DNA of 64,000 nucleotides from Fodinicola feengrottensis (GTDB lineage Bacteria > Actinomycetota > Actinomycetes > Mycobacteriales > HKI-0501), in the NCBI RefSeq assembly GCF_010993775.1, contig NZ_WOTO01000003.1, forward strand, positions 124,001-188,000, in the 5' to 3' direction. This document shows positions 48,004-57,389 of this stretch, in pieces. The translations under genes and the position numbers were made by a program. A model generated the notes under the pieces. It was not told the origin of the DNA and did no database searches. It worked only from the letters and a program-made list of their open reading frames with translations. Position 1 is the first letter of the stretch. Every line of letters begins with the position of its first letter.

Positions 48004-48488
48004 ATGACTTTCACTGTTGGTGAGACCGTCGTCTACCCGCACCACGGGGCAGCTCTCATCGAGGCCATTGAAACTCGCGTCATCAAAGGCGAAGAGCGTC
48101 AATACCTCGTACTAAAAGTTGCTCAAGGAGATCTAACCGTCCGCGTCCCCGCCGACAACGCCGAGTATGTCGGCGTTCGTGAGGTGGTTGGCGAAGAGGG
48201 ACTCGAGCACGTTTTCCAGGTGCTCCGGGCCCCGCACACACCGAGGAGCCAACCAACTGGTCTCGCCGATACAAGGCCAATCTAGAAAAGCTCGCCAGTG
48301 GCGACGTGAACAAGGTCGCCGAGGTTGTTCGGGATTTGTGGCGCCGGGACAAGGAACGCGGGCTCTCCGCTGGCGAAAAGCGCATGTTGTCCAAGGCGCG
48401 GGAAATCCTGGTCGGCGAACTGGCGCTGGCCGAGGGCACTGACAAGGACAAGGCCGGGGTGCTGCTGGACGAGGTTCTCGAGTCCTGA
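48004..48488 (+). CDS. carD: CarD-family RNA polymerase-binding regulator (frame-disrupted)
   Basis: 160 residues. N-terminal RNA-polymerase-interacting Tudor-like domain ([20 protein letters not shown]), then [20 protein letters not shown] and the C-terminal helical DNA-binding domain ([40 protein letters not shown]). CarD stabilises the open promoter complex at rRNA and most other promoters. An indel near 48238 (in [11 protein letters not shown]) breaks the frame. A TATCCT box lies 28 bases before the ATG and aaagggg just upstream. Matches Rv3583c. Confidence 0.95.
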
Positions 48489-48503
48489 ACTCCGTAACGT
48501 CTC

Positions 48504-48539
48504 AAAAGGTGGCAGCCGTCGGGATGGCTGCCACCTTTT
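48504..48539 (+). terminator. carD terminator
   Basis: Perfect 14-bp stem aaaaggtggcagcc / ggctgccacctttt, 15 bases after the stop, ending in TTTTC. Classic intrinsic terminator, so the next gene likely has its own promoter. Confidence 0.9.
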
Positions 48540-48582
48540 CCTTGTCTTCTGGGCGTTTTTTCGCGCTCCAATCGGCGACAAT

Positions 48583-49077
48583 GTGACGCGGTTCCTGCGG
48601 CATCCCGGGCCGGTCGACCACGTCGTGCTGGCGGTCGCCGACGGCTCGTACGAGCCAAAAACCGCGAGCGATCACGCTGTGACTATTGTCCCCTTTTCGA
48701 TGAGTGCGCCGGCGGTGCGGGCGTGGACGGCCGTCGTCGAGTCGCTGCCGGCGGACATTTCGACCGTGCTGCTCTACGAGGTCGACCGGGTCACCCCGGA
48801 GGTCGCGGACGCGGTGTTGGCCGGGTTGCCAGCCGGGCCGCTCGGTTGGAGCGTGCCGGTCGTGGAGATGCCCGAAACGGTGAAGATCGTTGACCAGCGG
48901 CAACGGATCGTCGGGACCCTCGACCGCGAGACTGTGCTGCGGATGCGATGTCCGCAGGCGGCCACCCGGGCGGCACTGGAAGCAGTCCTGCCGACCGTAC
49001 CGGCGAATTTTCCTTTGAACGCACTGCCTTTTTATGCCGAGCGGCTCGGCATTTCGGTGGTACGGGGTGCCGGGTAA
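48583..49077 (+). CDS. IspD-like protein lacking the nucleotide-binding N-terminus
   Basis: 164 residues from GTG 48583. The pattern follows the second half of IspD: LLYEVDRVTPEVADAVLAGL (compare the VHDxARP segment), VVEMPETVKIVDQRQRIVGT (compare VPVTDTIK), LDRETVLRMRCPQAATRAAL (compare the VQTPQ segment). The N-terminal glycine-rich CTP loop and several catalytic basic residues are missing, so cytidylyltransferase activity is unlikely. It lies where ispD normally sits after carD and converges on the real ispD with 6 bases between stops. Possibly a decayed duplicate or a structural partner. Confidence 0.55.
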   Translation: MTRFLRHPGPVDHVVLAVADGSYEPKTASDHAVTIVPFSMSAPAVRAWTAVVESLPADISTVLLYEVDRVTPEVADAVLAGLPAGPLGWSVPVVEMPETVKIVDQRQRIVGTLDRETVLRMRCPQAATRAALEAVLPTVPANFPLNALPFYAERLGISVVRGAG

Positions 49078-49083
49078 GGCGCC

Positions 49084-49780
49084 TTACCGTTGAGAAAGTA
49101 GTTCCTCGGCGAGCGGCAGATCGGCTGCGTAGGTCACCTTGAGATTCCCTGGGTCGCCGGGCACGCAGACGACCGTCAGATCAGTGAATTTCTCCACGCA
49201 GGCGCTGGTGTCGGTGCCGGCGAAATCCTCGGCGGCCGAGCGTTCGTACGCATCGAGCAGCTCAGCGGCGCGGAAGGCCTGCGGGGTCTGCACCCGTACG
49301 AGCGTGCCGCCGGCTTCGGTGAGGTCGGTGTGCAAGTCGTCCTTCGCCACCAGGTCGGTGACCGGGATGCCGGGAATCGCGCCGCCCTGTTCGGCCGCCG
49401 TCGCCAGCACCTTGCTGATCAACTCCCGCGTGACCAGTGGCCGGGCGCCGTCGTGAATGGCCACCACGTCCAGGTCGCCGGCGGTGATCGCTGCCGCGAG
49501 ATGCCGCAGACCAGCCAACTCGCTGAGGTGCCGGTTGCTGCCACCGGCCACCACTTCTACCCGATCGGGCGGAAGTTCGTCGAGAACGGCCCGTACCAGC
49601 TCGTGGTCGGACGGCCGCGCCACCAGGACGAGCCGCTCGACACCGGGGGTCGCCGCGAACCTCAGCAGCGAATGCGCGATCACGCTGCGGCCGGCCAGCG
49701 GCAGGTAGACCTTGTTGGTCGCCGCGCCGAGCCGCGTACGTACCGCTGCCGCCGGCCAACACCAGCACCCCTGCCTTCAC
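49084..49780 (-). CDS. ispD: 2-C-methyl-D-erythritol 4-phosphate cytidylyltransferase (frame-disrupted)
   Basis: Third step of the non-mevalonate isoprenoid pathway. About 231 residues, GTG 49780. N-terminal CTP loop [10 protein letters not shown], then after an indel near 49740 [18 protein letters not shown], followed by [44 protein letters not shown] and [19 protein letters not shown]. All expected substrate-binding segments are present. It is on the opposite strand from carD and ispF, unlike the co-directional carD-ispD-ispF order of mycobacteria. Confidence 0.92.
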
Positions 49781-49787
49781 CGGGCGT

Positions 49788-49793
49788 ACGGTA
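49788..49793 (-). promoter_or_regulatory. -10 box of a leaderless ispD promoter
   Basis: TACCGT on the minus strand, 7 bases before GTG 49780. The divergent ispF ATG is 22 bases further on, so the two promoters must overlap. Confidence 0.5.
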
Positions 49794-49814
49794 GCGCGTG
49801 CTTTGATCGGCGGC

Positions 49815-50298
49815 ATGAGCGCACCGATTTCGCGAGTAGGTGTCGGCACCGACGTACACACCTTCGACGTCACCCGGCCGTGTTGGGTCGCAGGCCTGCT
49901 CTGGGAGGACGTGCCTGGCCTCGCCGGCCACTCGGACGGCGACGTGGTCGCGCGCACGCGAGCTGCGACGCGTTGCTGTCCGCGGCCGGGGTGGGCGACC
50001 TCGGCGCCATCTTCGGCACCGGCCGGCCGGAGTGGCACGGCGCCAGCGGGTTCGTGCTGCTTACCGAGGCGGCCCGGCTGGTACGGGAGGCCGGCTTCGA
50101 GGTCGGCAACATCGCTGTACAGGTGATTGGCAAAACCCCCCCCGCATCGGACCGCGCCGGGCCGAGGCCCAGCGGGCGATGTCCGCGGCCGCCGGCGGCC
50201 CGGTGACCCTGAGCGGCACCACCACCGATACGCTCGGCTTTCTCGGCCGCGGCGAAGGCCTGGCGGCGATCGCAACGCCCCTCATTTTCCCCCGCTGA
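49815..50298 (+). CDS. ispF: 2-C-methyl-D-erythritol 2,4-cyclodiphosphate synthase (frame-disrupted)
   Basis: Trimeric zinc enzyme, fifth step of the same pathway. About 160 residues. [10 protein letters not shown] (metal ligands Asp and His), [38 protein letters not shown] and [19 protein letters not shown] are diagnostic. Indels lie near 49950 and in a C8 run near 50143, where six Cs restore the expected [14 protein letters not shown]. Divergent from ispD with 34 bases between start codons. Confidence 0.93.
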
Positions 50299-50482
50299 GC
50301 CGGCCCGCGTACGCCCATGGCGGTCGACGGAAAAATGCCGCCCCCGAATTCGAGGCTCCTCCGGGTGGCCGACAGTTTTCCCGCCCCTTCCGCGCGGCGG
50401 CGTTGCGGACAAAGCAGCGGGACGGGTGAAGCGACGGTGGGAGAGTGCGGCGGGCGGATAGGGTGGATGTTCGGAGGAATTG

Positions 50483-51822
50483 ATGACCGACGATCCACTG
50501 CTGACCAGTCTTCGCGCCGCCGTCGCCGCGGCGCCGGACGACGTGCCGTTGCGCCTGCACCTGGCCGGCCTGCTGGCTGACCGCGAACCGGCCGCGGCGC
50601 TGGCCGAGTGTTCGCAGGTGCTGCAGCGGGAACCCGGCAACGCCGAGGCGATCGCGCTGCTGGGGGGGGTGAGCGTGGCGCTGTCGGGTACGACCCAGCC
50701 GACCCCGGTCACGCCTGAGCCGGTGCGGCCGCCGGAGAGCCCGAGTCCACCACGCCGCCAGACGCGTCGGCAGCTCAGCAACCGGATGCCCAGCCGTCGG
50801 ACGCTCAGCGACCCGATGCCCAGCGGCCGGGAGACGGGCGCCCTCCTGGTGGCACCGAATTCGACTGGTCGGCGGCTGAGCAGGAGGTCAGCGACATCGT
50901 CCAGCCCGCCTTCGTGAACGACGGCGAGCCGGTCGCGCTGGACGAAGAGGTGCAGGTCGCCGGCGTAAGGCTGGCCGATGTGGGCGGCATGGAAGAGGTG
51001 AAGCAGCGGCTGGAGATCGCCTTCCTCGGGCCGATGCGCCACCCCGAGCTGGCCAAGACATTCCGCAAGAGCCTGTCCGGTGGTTTGGTGCTCTATGGCC
51101 CGCCCGGCTGTGGGAAGACGTTCATCGCCCGCGCGGTGGCCGGCGAGATGGGCGCGAAGTTCTACCCGGTCGGCATCGCCGAGGTGCTGGACATGTACGT
51201 CGGGAACAGTGAGCGGGCCGTCAAGGAACTCTTCGACGTGGCCCGCCGAAACGCGCCCTGCGTGCTGTTCTTCGACGAGCTGGACGCGCTTGGCCAGAAG
51301 CGGTCACATCTGCGCAACAACAGCTGGCTCCGGACGCTGGTCAACACCCTGCTGGTCGAGATGGACTCGGTGGCCGGCAAGAACGAGGGCGTCTTCGTAC
51401 TGGCCGCCACCAACCACCCGTGGGACGTGGACACCGCGCTGCGCCGGCCCGGCCGGTTCGACCGGATGCTGCTCGTGCTGCCACCGGACGCGGTCGCCCG
51501 GGCGTCGATCCTGCGCTACCACCTCGCTGGCCGGCCGGTTGCCGGCATCGACATCGAGAAGCTGGTGAAGGCGACCGAGGACTTCTCCGGCGCGGACATC
51601 GCACACAGCTGCGAGTCCGCCGCTGAGCTCGCGCTGGCTGACTCGGTGCGTACGGGCACGATCCGGCCGGTCACCATGGACGACTTCAAGACCGCTTTGC
51701 GGCAGATCAAACCCAGCACCGGCCCGTGGTTCGCGGCCGCCCGGAACGTGGCCACCTTCGCGAACTCCGACGGTGAGTACGACGATTTGCTGGCGTATAT
51801 GAAAAAACGGCGCATGGTCTGA
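50483..51822 (+). CDS. AAA+ ATPase with N-terminal TPR-like helices (frame-disrupted)
   Basis: About 445 residues. ATG 50483 follows ggagga. The first 65 residues (LRAAVAAAPDDVPLRLHLAG, AALAECSQVLQREPGNAEAI) form a TPR-like helical pair, followed by a Pro/Gln-rich linker where an indel lies (about 50670-50760, near a G6 run). The classic AAA core then has Walker A GLVLYGPPGCGKTFIARAVA, Walker B CVLFFDELDALG, and the second region of homology with arginine fingers NHPWDVDTALRRPGRFDR. This is the FtsH/CDC48 class without a protease domain. The next gene encodes a TPR membrane protein, likely its partner. Confidence 0.82.
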
Positions 51823-51877
51823 TGCGCCGAGCCAGCGGCGCTGGGGGCGCGCCTGGGTACGGGTCGAATCGCGGCTG

Positions 51878-52887
51878 ATGGACACAGGGTTGCGCCGCGC
51901 GCAGGCGCTGGTCGAGCTTGGCCGGATCGCGGACGCCGAGGCGGAACTGCGCCGGCTGCTGGCCGGTGAGCCGGCGGACGCGGAAGCGCTGATGATGCTC
52001 GCGCATCTGCAGTTGATGGACCGCCGCTTCGCCGAGGCCCTCGCGGCCGCCGACTCGGCGGTGGCGGCCGGCCCGTTCGCGGAGCGGGCCTACCGGCTGC
52101 GAGCGCTCGCGCTGTCCGGGCTCGGCCGGCACGAGCCCGCGGTGGAGGCGGCGGCTCGGGCGGTCAGCCTCGACCCGTACTCATCCATCGTGCTGCGCTG
52201 CTACGCGATCGTGTTGCACACGGCCGGCCAGTCCGGGCTCGCGCAGGAGATGGCCGGGCGGGCCGTCCAGCTGAACCCGCTCGACCCGGACGCGCATTTC
52301 CGGGTCGGTGACATCGCGTCCGACCGCGGCGACCGGGAGACCGCGCGGCTGGCGTACGAGGAGACGCTGCGGCTCAAGCCCAACCACGTGGCGGCCCGGC
52401 ACGACCTCGCGATCCTGGACTTTCGTCGCCGGCGAGTGCTGCGGGCGCTCGGCGGCCTGTTGGATGCGGCCGCGGCGGCTCCAGACGAGACGGTCGCCGC
52501 CAAGAACATTGTCGGTGTCCTCGCGTGGTGCGTGGGGGTGCTCGGCTCGATGGAGTTGCTTTGCGCGTTGTTCTCGACGCAACTCGTGGAGGCCGGCGGG
52601 GTGCCGTCCCGGCTGTTCGCTGGGGTGGTGAACGTGCTGGTCGCGGTCGTGGTGGGCGCGTTCCTCGTACGCATGCCCCGCCGCCTCCGGCGGGCCCTGC
52701 CGCTGCTGGCCCGTCGGCACCGGTGGCTGGCGGCGGCGCCACCGGCCTGATCTTCCTCGGGGCGCTGCTGACCGTCAGCTACTCCGTTAGCGGTGCCGTC
52801 GGGCTGCTGGAGGTGGGGGCGGCCGCGGCGTGCGCGGGCATGGTCTGGTTCCGCATCACGCTGATCGCCCTACGCCGCAAGTTCTGA
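51878..52887 (+). CDS. TPR protein with C-terminal membrane helices (frame-disrupted)
   Basis: About 336 residues. At least five tetratricopeptide-like units (RAQALVELGRIADAEAELRR, YRLRALALSGLGRHEPAVEA, LRCYAIVLHTAGQSGLAQEM, FRVGDIASDRGDRETARLAY and so on) are followed by four hydrophobic helices (VGVLAWCVGVLGSMELLCAL, VVNVLVAVVVGAFLV, GLIFLGALLTVSYSVSGAVG, VGAAAACAGMVWF). An indel near 52735 divides the last two from the rest. It follows the AAA+ gene by 55 bases. A membrane-bound TPR adaptor for the AAA+ protein is the simplest reading. Confidence 0.8.
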
Positions 52888-52977
52888 TCGCCCCTGGCGC
52901 TCGGTAGCCGCGTTGTTGTCCGCATGAACCCCCTACGTGCTTGCCGAGCGACGCGATTTCGGTGGCGGTCGCGTCGG

Positions 52978-53158
52978 GTGCGGCGCGAAACTGTCGTACC
53001 CCTCCGGCAGATTTGCCCCCACCCAGTGACGGGTGGGGGGCGGGTTCGAGGACCAACGTTCAACTAAAAATCAAGGTCCACCTCTCGACCCCCCCCCGCC
53101 CGTTCAAAGGGAGGGGGAAAGAAAAAAAACAGACACCTACGACAATTTCGCGCCGCAC
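52978..53158. mobile_element. MITE-like element, copy 2
   Basis: Inverted orientation relative to copy 1. Same terminal repeats (gtgcggcgcgaa at the left end, ttcgcgccgcac at the right) and the same C/T- and G-rich interior. Flanks gtcgg and cgggg do not form a clear target duplication. It occupies the first half of the 487-base gap 52888-53374; the second half is AT-richer and should carry the promoter of the next gene. Confidence 0.82.
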
Positions 53159-53374
53159 CGGGGTTGCGCGGTTGGGCAAGGTCCAGGGGCCGGACGGCCC
53201 GGTGGGAAACCCTTGGTTAACGCGGAATGTCTTGTCCAGCAACACTTTCCGGGGGGCTTTGTGACGGCCGTAACGTGCGGACGATCACGTCTGAATCCAT
53301 TAAGCAATCTGCTTCTGAACCGGTACCGTAGAAGACGAAACAAAGGACGAGAAACACTCAAAGAGGAGTTAGTC

Positions 53375-53569
53375 GTGAACCTGGCTAGCGGCGAGGCCGT
53401 TACCCTGTCCCATACCCGTTCCAAGCGTCGCGCCCAGTCGGCCTGGGGTCGCATGGTTGATGTCCACGGCGAGCGTGGAGCGTTCCGTCACCTGTCCGCG
53501 CAGGTCGGTGGCTCCGACGCCGCCTTCCACGCGCTCTCCAAGCACGAAATCGGCACCGACCTCATCTGA
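53375..53569 (+). CDS. Small conserved-looking protein (64 aa), unknown
   Basis: GTG 53375 with AGGAG at 7 bases. The product is basic and hydrophilic (HTRSKRRAQSAWGRMVDVHG, then AFRHLSAQVGGSDAAFHALS) with no cysteines, no signal and no known motif. A good ribosome site, an own terminator and isolation from neighbours argue that it is expressed. I do not recognise it. Confidence 0.65.
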   Translation: MNLASGEAVTLSHTRSKRRAQSAWGRMVDVHGERGAFRHLSAQVGGSDAAFHALSKHEIGTDLI

Positions 53570-53584
53570 GCACCACATAGCGAT

Positions 53585-53612
53585 GCGGGCTGGCGGAGTT
53601 CTGCCAGCCCGC
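53585..53612. terminator. Terminator hairpin after the small protein
   Basis: gcgggctggc / gccagcccgc, perfect 10-bp stem with 8-base loop, 15 bases after the stop and upstream of the end of a convergent gene. Confidence 0.7.
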
Positions 53613-53662
53613 GCACGCATTGGTACGAGTCCAGCGACGGCATGGCCTGCGGGGTGCGTTTT

Positions 53663-54394
53663 TCAAGAGCCAGCAAGCCTCTTGAGCTCCGCGGAAATAG
53701 TGTCCCGTACGACGGACATCAACCCGCCACCCAAGCTGATGCGCCCAACCCCGAGGGTGGCAAGTTCGGCAACCGAAGGCGCGCCCGGGCGGAGCAGGAC
53801 GTTTAGCGGTGCGCTGATTTCCTTTACATAGGCGGAAATCGCGGCCGGTTCGGCCATGAAGATGGGGTAGACACAGTCGGCGCCAGCAGCGACATAGGCG
53901 CGGGCTCGGCGAAGAGACTCGGCAACTTGGTCCTGTTCGGGAATTCCGATTCTGGGCAGGAAAACGTCGATACGGGCGTTCAGCACGACGTCGGGGCCGG
54001 CGGCTTTGATAGCGGCGATCCGGTCCGCTTGGCGGCTGATGTCAGTCAGGCCCGGTTCGCCGTCGTAGTTGGTGTCCTCGAAATTCAGTCCGACCACGCC
54101 GGCGGTCGCCATCCGGTCGACCAGTTCGGTCGCGGACAGGCCGTAGCCGCCTTCCAGGTCAGCGGTCACCGGCACGTCCACCCGTCGGGTTATTCGTGCC
54201 AGCGCGGCGAAAACCTCGTCTGGCGGGGTCTTGCCGTCCGGGTAGCCGAGGCTCGCGGCGACCGCGGTGCTGGACGTGGCGACCACCGGGAAGCCGGCGT
54301 CGGCCACCAAGCGGGCTGACTCGGCGTCCCAGGCGTTGGGCAACACGAGCGGCTGGCCGGGCTGGTGTAGCGCCCGCAGGGCCTGGGCACTCAT
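53663..54394 (-). CDS. Isocitrate lyase/PEP mutase family protein
   Basis: Intact, 243 residues. TIM-barrel of the ICL/PEPM group: LVLPNAWDAESARLVADAGF, SSTAVAASLGYPDG, the metal-binding VPVTADLEGGYG, GVVGLNFEDTNYDGEPGL and VVLNARIDVFLPR. The KKCGH lyase motif is absent, as in the oxaloacetate/phosphonopyruvate-type subgroup that cleaves or forms C-C or P-C bonds in small acids. The ATG overlaps the stop of the AhpD-like gene (ATGA), so they are co-translated. Substrate unknown. Confidence 0.85.
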   Translation of the reverse strand: MSAQALRALHQPGQPLVLPNAWDAESARLVADAGFPVVATSSTAVAASLGYPDGKTPPDEVFAALARITRRVDVPVTADLEGGYGLSATELVDRMATAGVVGLNFEDTNYDGEPGLTDISRQADRIAAIKAAGPDVVLNARIDVFLPRIGIPEQDQVAESLRRARAYVAAGADCVYPIFMAEPAAISAYVKEISAPLNVLLRPGAPSVAELATLGVGRISLGGGLMSVVRDTISAELKRLAGS

Positions 54395-54851
54395 ACGGCC
54401 ACCGCTGGGACCATCCGGGTCGAGACGCCGATCCGGTTGAGCGCGTTGATCGCGGCGATGCTGAGCACCAGCCGGGACAGCTCGGCCGGGTCGAAGTGCT
54501 TCTCGGCCTCCTGCCAGACCTCGTCCGGCACATGCCCCTCGGTGAGCAGGGTGATCGCCTCGGTCAGCCGCAGCGCAGCTCGTTCCTTGGCGGTGAACAG
54601 CGGTGACTCGGCCCAGGTCGGCACGTTGTTGACGCGGCGCTGGGGTGTCGCCGTGTTCGACCGCGTCCCGGGTGTGCATATCGACGCAATAAGCACAGCC
54701 GTTCAGCTGGGAGGCCCGGATCCGGCAGGTCGCCGATGGTCGGGTCGAGTCCCTCACCGGCCGCCTGGGCGAAGCCGAGCATGGCCTTGTACGCGTGCGG
54801 TGCCTCCTCGCGCGCGTTCAGTCGCGAGGTGGGAATCACGTATTCACTCAT
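54391..54851 (-). CDS. AhpD-like carboxymuconolactone decarboxylase family protein (frame-disrupted)
   Basis: About 153 residues. After bridging indels near 54725 and 54640 the core reads IRASQLNGCAYCVDMHTRDA, the CxxC plus His redox site of the AhpD family, then FTAKERAALRLTEAITLLTE and LVLSIAAINALNRIGVSTRM. These proteins act as thiol-dependent peroxide-handling adaptors. ATG 54851 is 6 bases from a TAGAGT box, indicating a leaderless start. Coupled to the PEP-mutase-like gene and divergent from a MocR regulator. Confidence 0.85.
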
Positions 54852-54857
54852 GCCTCG

Positions 54858-54893
54858 ACTCTACGCACCGGCTGGTCCGGTCGTACGATCCAG
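54858..54893. promoter_or_regulatory. Overlapping divergent leaderless promoters with a dyad
   Basis: Minus-strand TAGAGT (54858-54863) serves the AhpD-like gene and plus-strand TACGAT (54884-54889) serves the MocR gene, with 6 and 8 bases to the start codons. With normal spacing each -35 falls on the other's -10. A dyad CTGGTCCG/CGATCCAG spans 54872-54893. A protein bound there would control both. Confidence 0.5.
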
Positions 54894-54897
54894 CTTT

Positions 54898-56309
54898 ATG
54901 GCAGAAAGATGGACCAGATCACCCACGTTGCACCTGGATGTCGACCTGTCCGGCGGCCGCCGAGCGGCGCTGGAGCGCGCGTTGCGCAAGGCCATCAGTA
55001 CGGGTCAGCTGGCGGCCGGTACGTCGTTGCCGTCCTCTCGGCTGCTGGCTGCCGATGTGGGGGTCGGTCGGGGCACCGTGGTCGAGGCGTACGCGCAGCT
55101 CATGGCCGAGGGTTATCTGGTTACCCATCCCCGTGCGGGGACCCGGGTAGCGGCGGCCGTACGAGCTGGTTCCGCCGAGCCGGCGCCGGTTGATCCGGTG
55201 CGGGCCACCGGGCCGGTCTTCGACCTGCGGCCGTGGACTTCGGACGTGAGCGCCTTCCCGCGCAACGCGTGGACGGCCGCGGTCCGGCATGTCATGCGGA
55301 CCGCGGCCGATGACGACCTGCGCCAGGGCGACGCACGCGGCCATCACGTACTGCGCAGCGAGCTGGCCGGCTACCTCGGACGAGTACGCGGGGTCCGGGT
55401 CAGTGCCGACCAGATCATGGTCTGCGCCGGCTATTCACATGCGCTGGCGTTGGTCTTGCAGTGGCTGAAACAGCACGGCCGTGGCCGGCTCGCGGTGGAG
55501 GATCCAGGCCTTGGCAGCAACAGAGAAGCGGTTGTCCACTTTGGACTGTCCACTGTGGACATTCCGGTGGACGGCCACGGTCTCGAGGTTTCCCGGCTGG
55601 CCAATGCCAACGCTGATGCGGTCTTGGTCACCCCAGCACACCAGTTTCCCTATGGCGTACCACTGCATCCGAGCCGCCGAAGCGAATTGCTCGCGCTCGC
55701 CGAGCGACGGCGGATGCTGGTGATCGGGACGATTACGACGGCGAGCTGCGCTACGACCGGCAGCCGGTCGGCGCCATCCAGGGCCTCGCGCCGGACCGGG
55801 TGGTTTATGTGGGCACCACGAGCAAATCGCTCGCGCCGACGATGCGACTCGCCTGGCTGACGGTGCCGGCCGAGATGATGCCGGAGCTGGTGCGATTCCG
55901 GCTGCTGACCGATCGGCACAACCCGGTGATCGACCAGCTCGCGATGGCGCAGCTGATCGGCAGTGGAGCGCTGGATCGGCACCTGCGCCGGGTTCGCGGC
56001 CGCTATCGGGCCCGCCGCGAGACTCTGGTGCGGGCTCTGCGGACGTACGTGCCTACCGCCCGGATTCTCGGGGTGGCCGCCGGCTACCACATCACGTTGA
56101 CGTTTCCGTCCACTGTGGACGAAGCCGCGGTGTTCGATCGGCTCAAGGACCGCGGCATTCTGCTCGACCCGCTCAGCCGACATACCGGTACGGCCTCCGC
56201 GCTCGGTCCCGGCTTAATCGTCGCTACGGCACTCCGCCGCAACACCAGTTTCGCCGCCGCCGTCGAAGCACTCACCACCACTTTGGCCACCCTGCTGCCA
56301 AAGCACTGA
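54898..56309 (+). CDS. MocR/PdxR-type regulator (GntR HTH plus aminotransferase fold; frame-disrupted)
   Basis: About 470 residues. GntR winged helix (RKAISTGQLAAGTSLPSSRL, LAADVGVGRGTVVEAYAQLM), linker, then a fold-type I aminotransferase domain with the PLP lysine in GTTSKSLAPTMRLAWL and the aspartate in the frame-shifted EDDYDGELRYD. One indel near 55728 falls just before EDDYDGE. MocR proteins use PLP or an amino-acid aldimine as the signal. Divergent from the AhpD-like/PEP-mutase pair, its probable target. Confidence 0.9.
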
Positions 56310-56314
56310 GACAG

Positions 56315-57389
56315 CTAGACGGCGTCGGCGAGGGCCGCCAGAAAGCGGTCGTTTTCCTCAGGCGTACCAACCGTGACCCGGATGCCTTCGCCGGCGAAGC
56401 CGCGCACGATCACGCCGTGCCGGTCGCAGGTCGCCACGATCTGGCTGGTGGCGTCGGCAGCCGGCAGCCAGACGAAGTTGGCCTGGCTGTCGGGGGTTTC
56501 GAAGCCGAGTTTTCGCACCGCTTCAAGGATCCGCGGCCGCTCGGCGATCACCAGGTCGCAGCGCCGCCGCATTTCGTCGCGCTGGTCGAGCGCGGCCAGC
56601 GCGGCGGCCTGGGCGAGGCTGGAGACCGAGAAGGTGGTGACGATTTTGCGCACGGTGTCGGCCACATGTGGGGTCGCGGCCAGCCAGCCGACCCGCAGGC
56701 CCGCCATTCCCCAGGCTGGAAAGGGTCCGGAGGACGACGACATTTTCCCGTCCGCGGGCGAAATCCAGGCCGTCGGGCACGTCGGGGTCGGTGACGAACT
56801 CCCGGTACGCCTCGTCGACCACCACGAGGACGTCCGCCGGCATCGAGTCGACGAACTCCGCCAACTCGCCGCCGCGGATGGCCGTACCAGTCGGATTGTT
56901 GGGGTTACAGACGAAAACCAGCCGGGTCCGGTCGGTCACCGCGGCCCGCATCGCGGCCAGGTCGTGGCCGTGCTCAGCGGTGTTCGGGACCGGCACGGCG
57001 ACCGCGCTGTGGCCGCCGACCACGATCGGATAAGCCTCGAATGACCGCCAGGAGTAGATGACCTCGTCGCCGGTGAAGGTGGTGGCTCGTACGAGCTGCT
57101 CGGCGAGCGCGACCGAACCGCAGCCGGTGGCCACCTGGTCCGGATCGAGTCCGTACGAGGCGGCCAGCCGGCCACGCAGCTCGACCGAACCCGCGTCCGG
57201 GTAGCGGTGCGCGTCGGCGGCCGCGTGGGCGATCGCGTCGACGACCCCGGGCAGCGGTCCGTACGGCACCTCGTTGCTGGCGAGGCGCACCGGCGGCAGG
57301 AGGTTGCCGGCCGCGTCGGCCACGTCGGCGGGCCGCCGGCCGGGCACGTACGACGGCAGTTTCGCGAGGTCCGCCCGAACCAGGCTCAT
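56315..57389 (-). CDS. pat: Aromatic amino acid / histidinol-phosphate aminotransferase (Pat/HisC2 type; frame-disrupted)
   Basis: About 358 residues, ATG 57389. PLP fold type I: VRLASNEVPYGPLPGV, AHRYPDAGSVELRGRLA, ATGCGSVALAEQL, RLVFVCNPNNPTGTA, VVVDEAYREFV, MAGLRVGWLAATP and QANFVWLP. It is closer in text to mycobacterial Pat (Rv3772, hisC2) than to HisC1. An indel near 56735 falls on the PLP lysine codon: RTLSKAWGMAG is expected but two bases are missing. The stop of the RDD gene overlaps its start. Confidence 0.87.
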
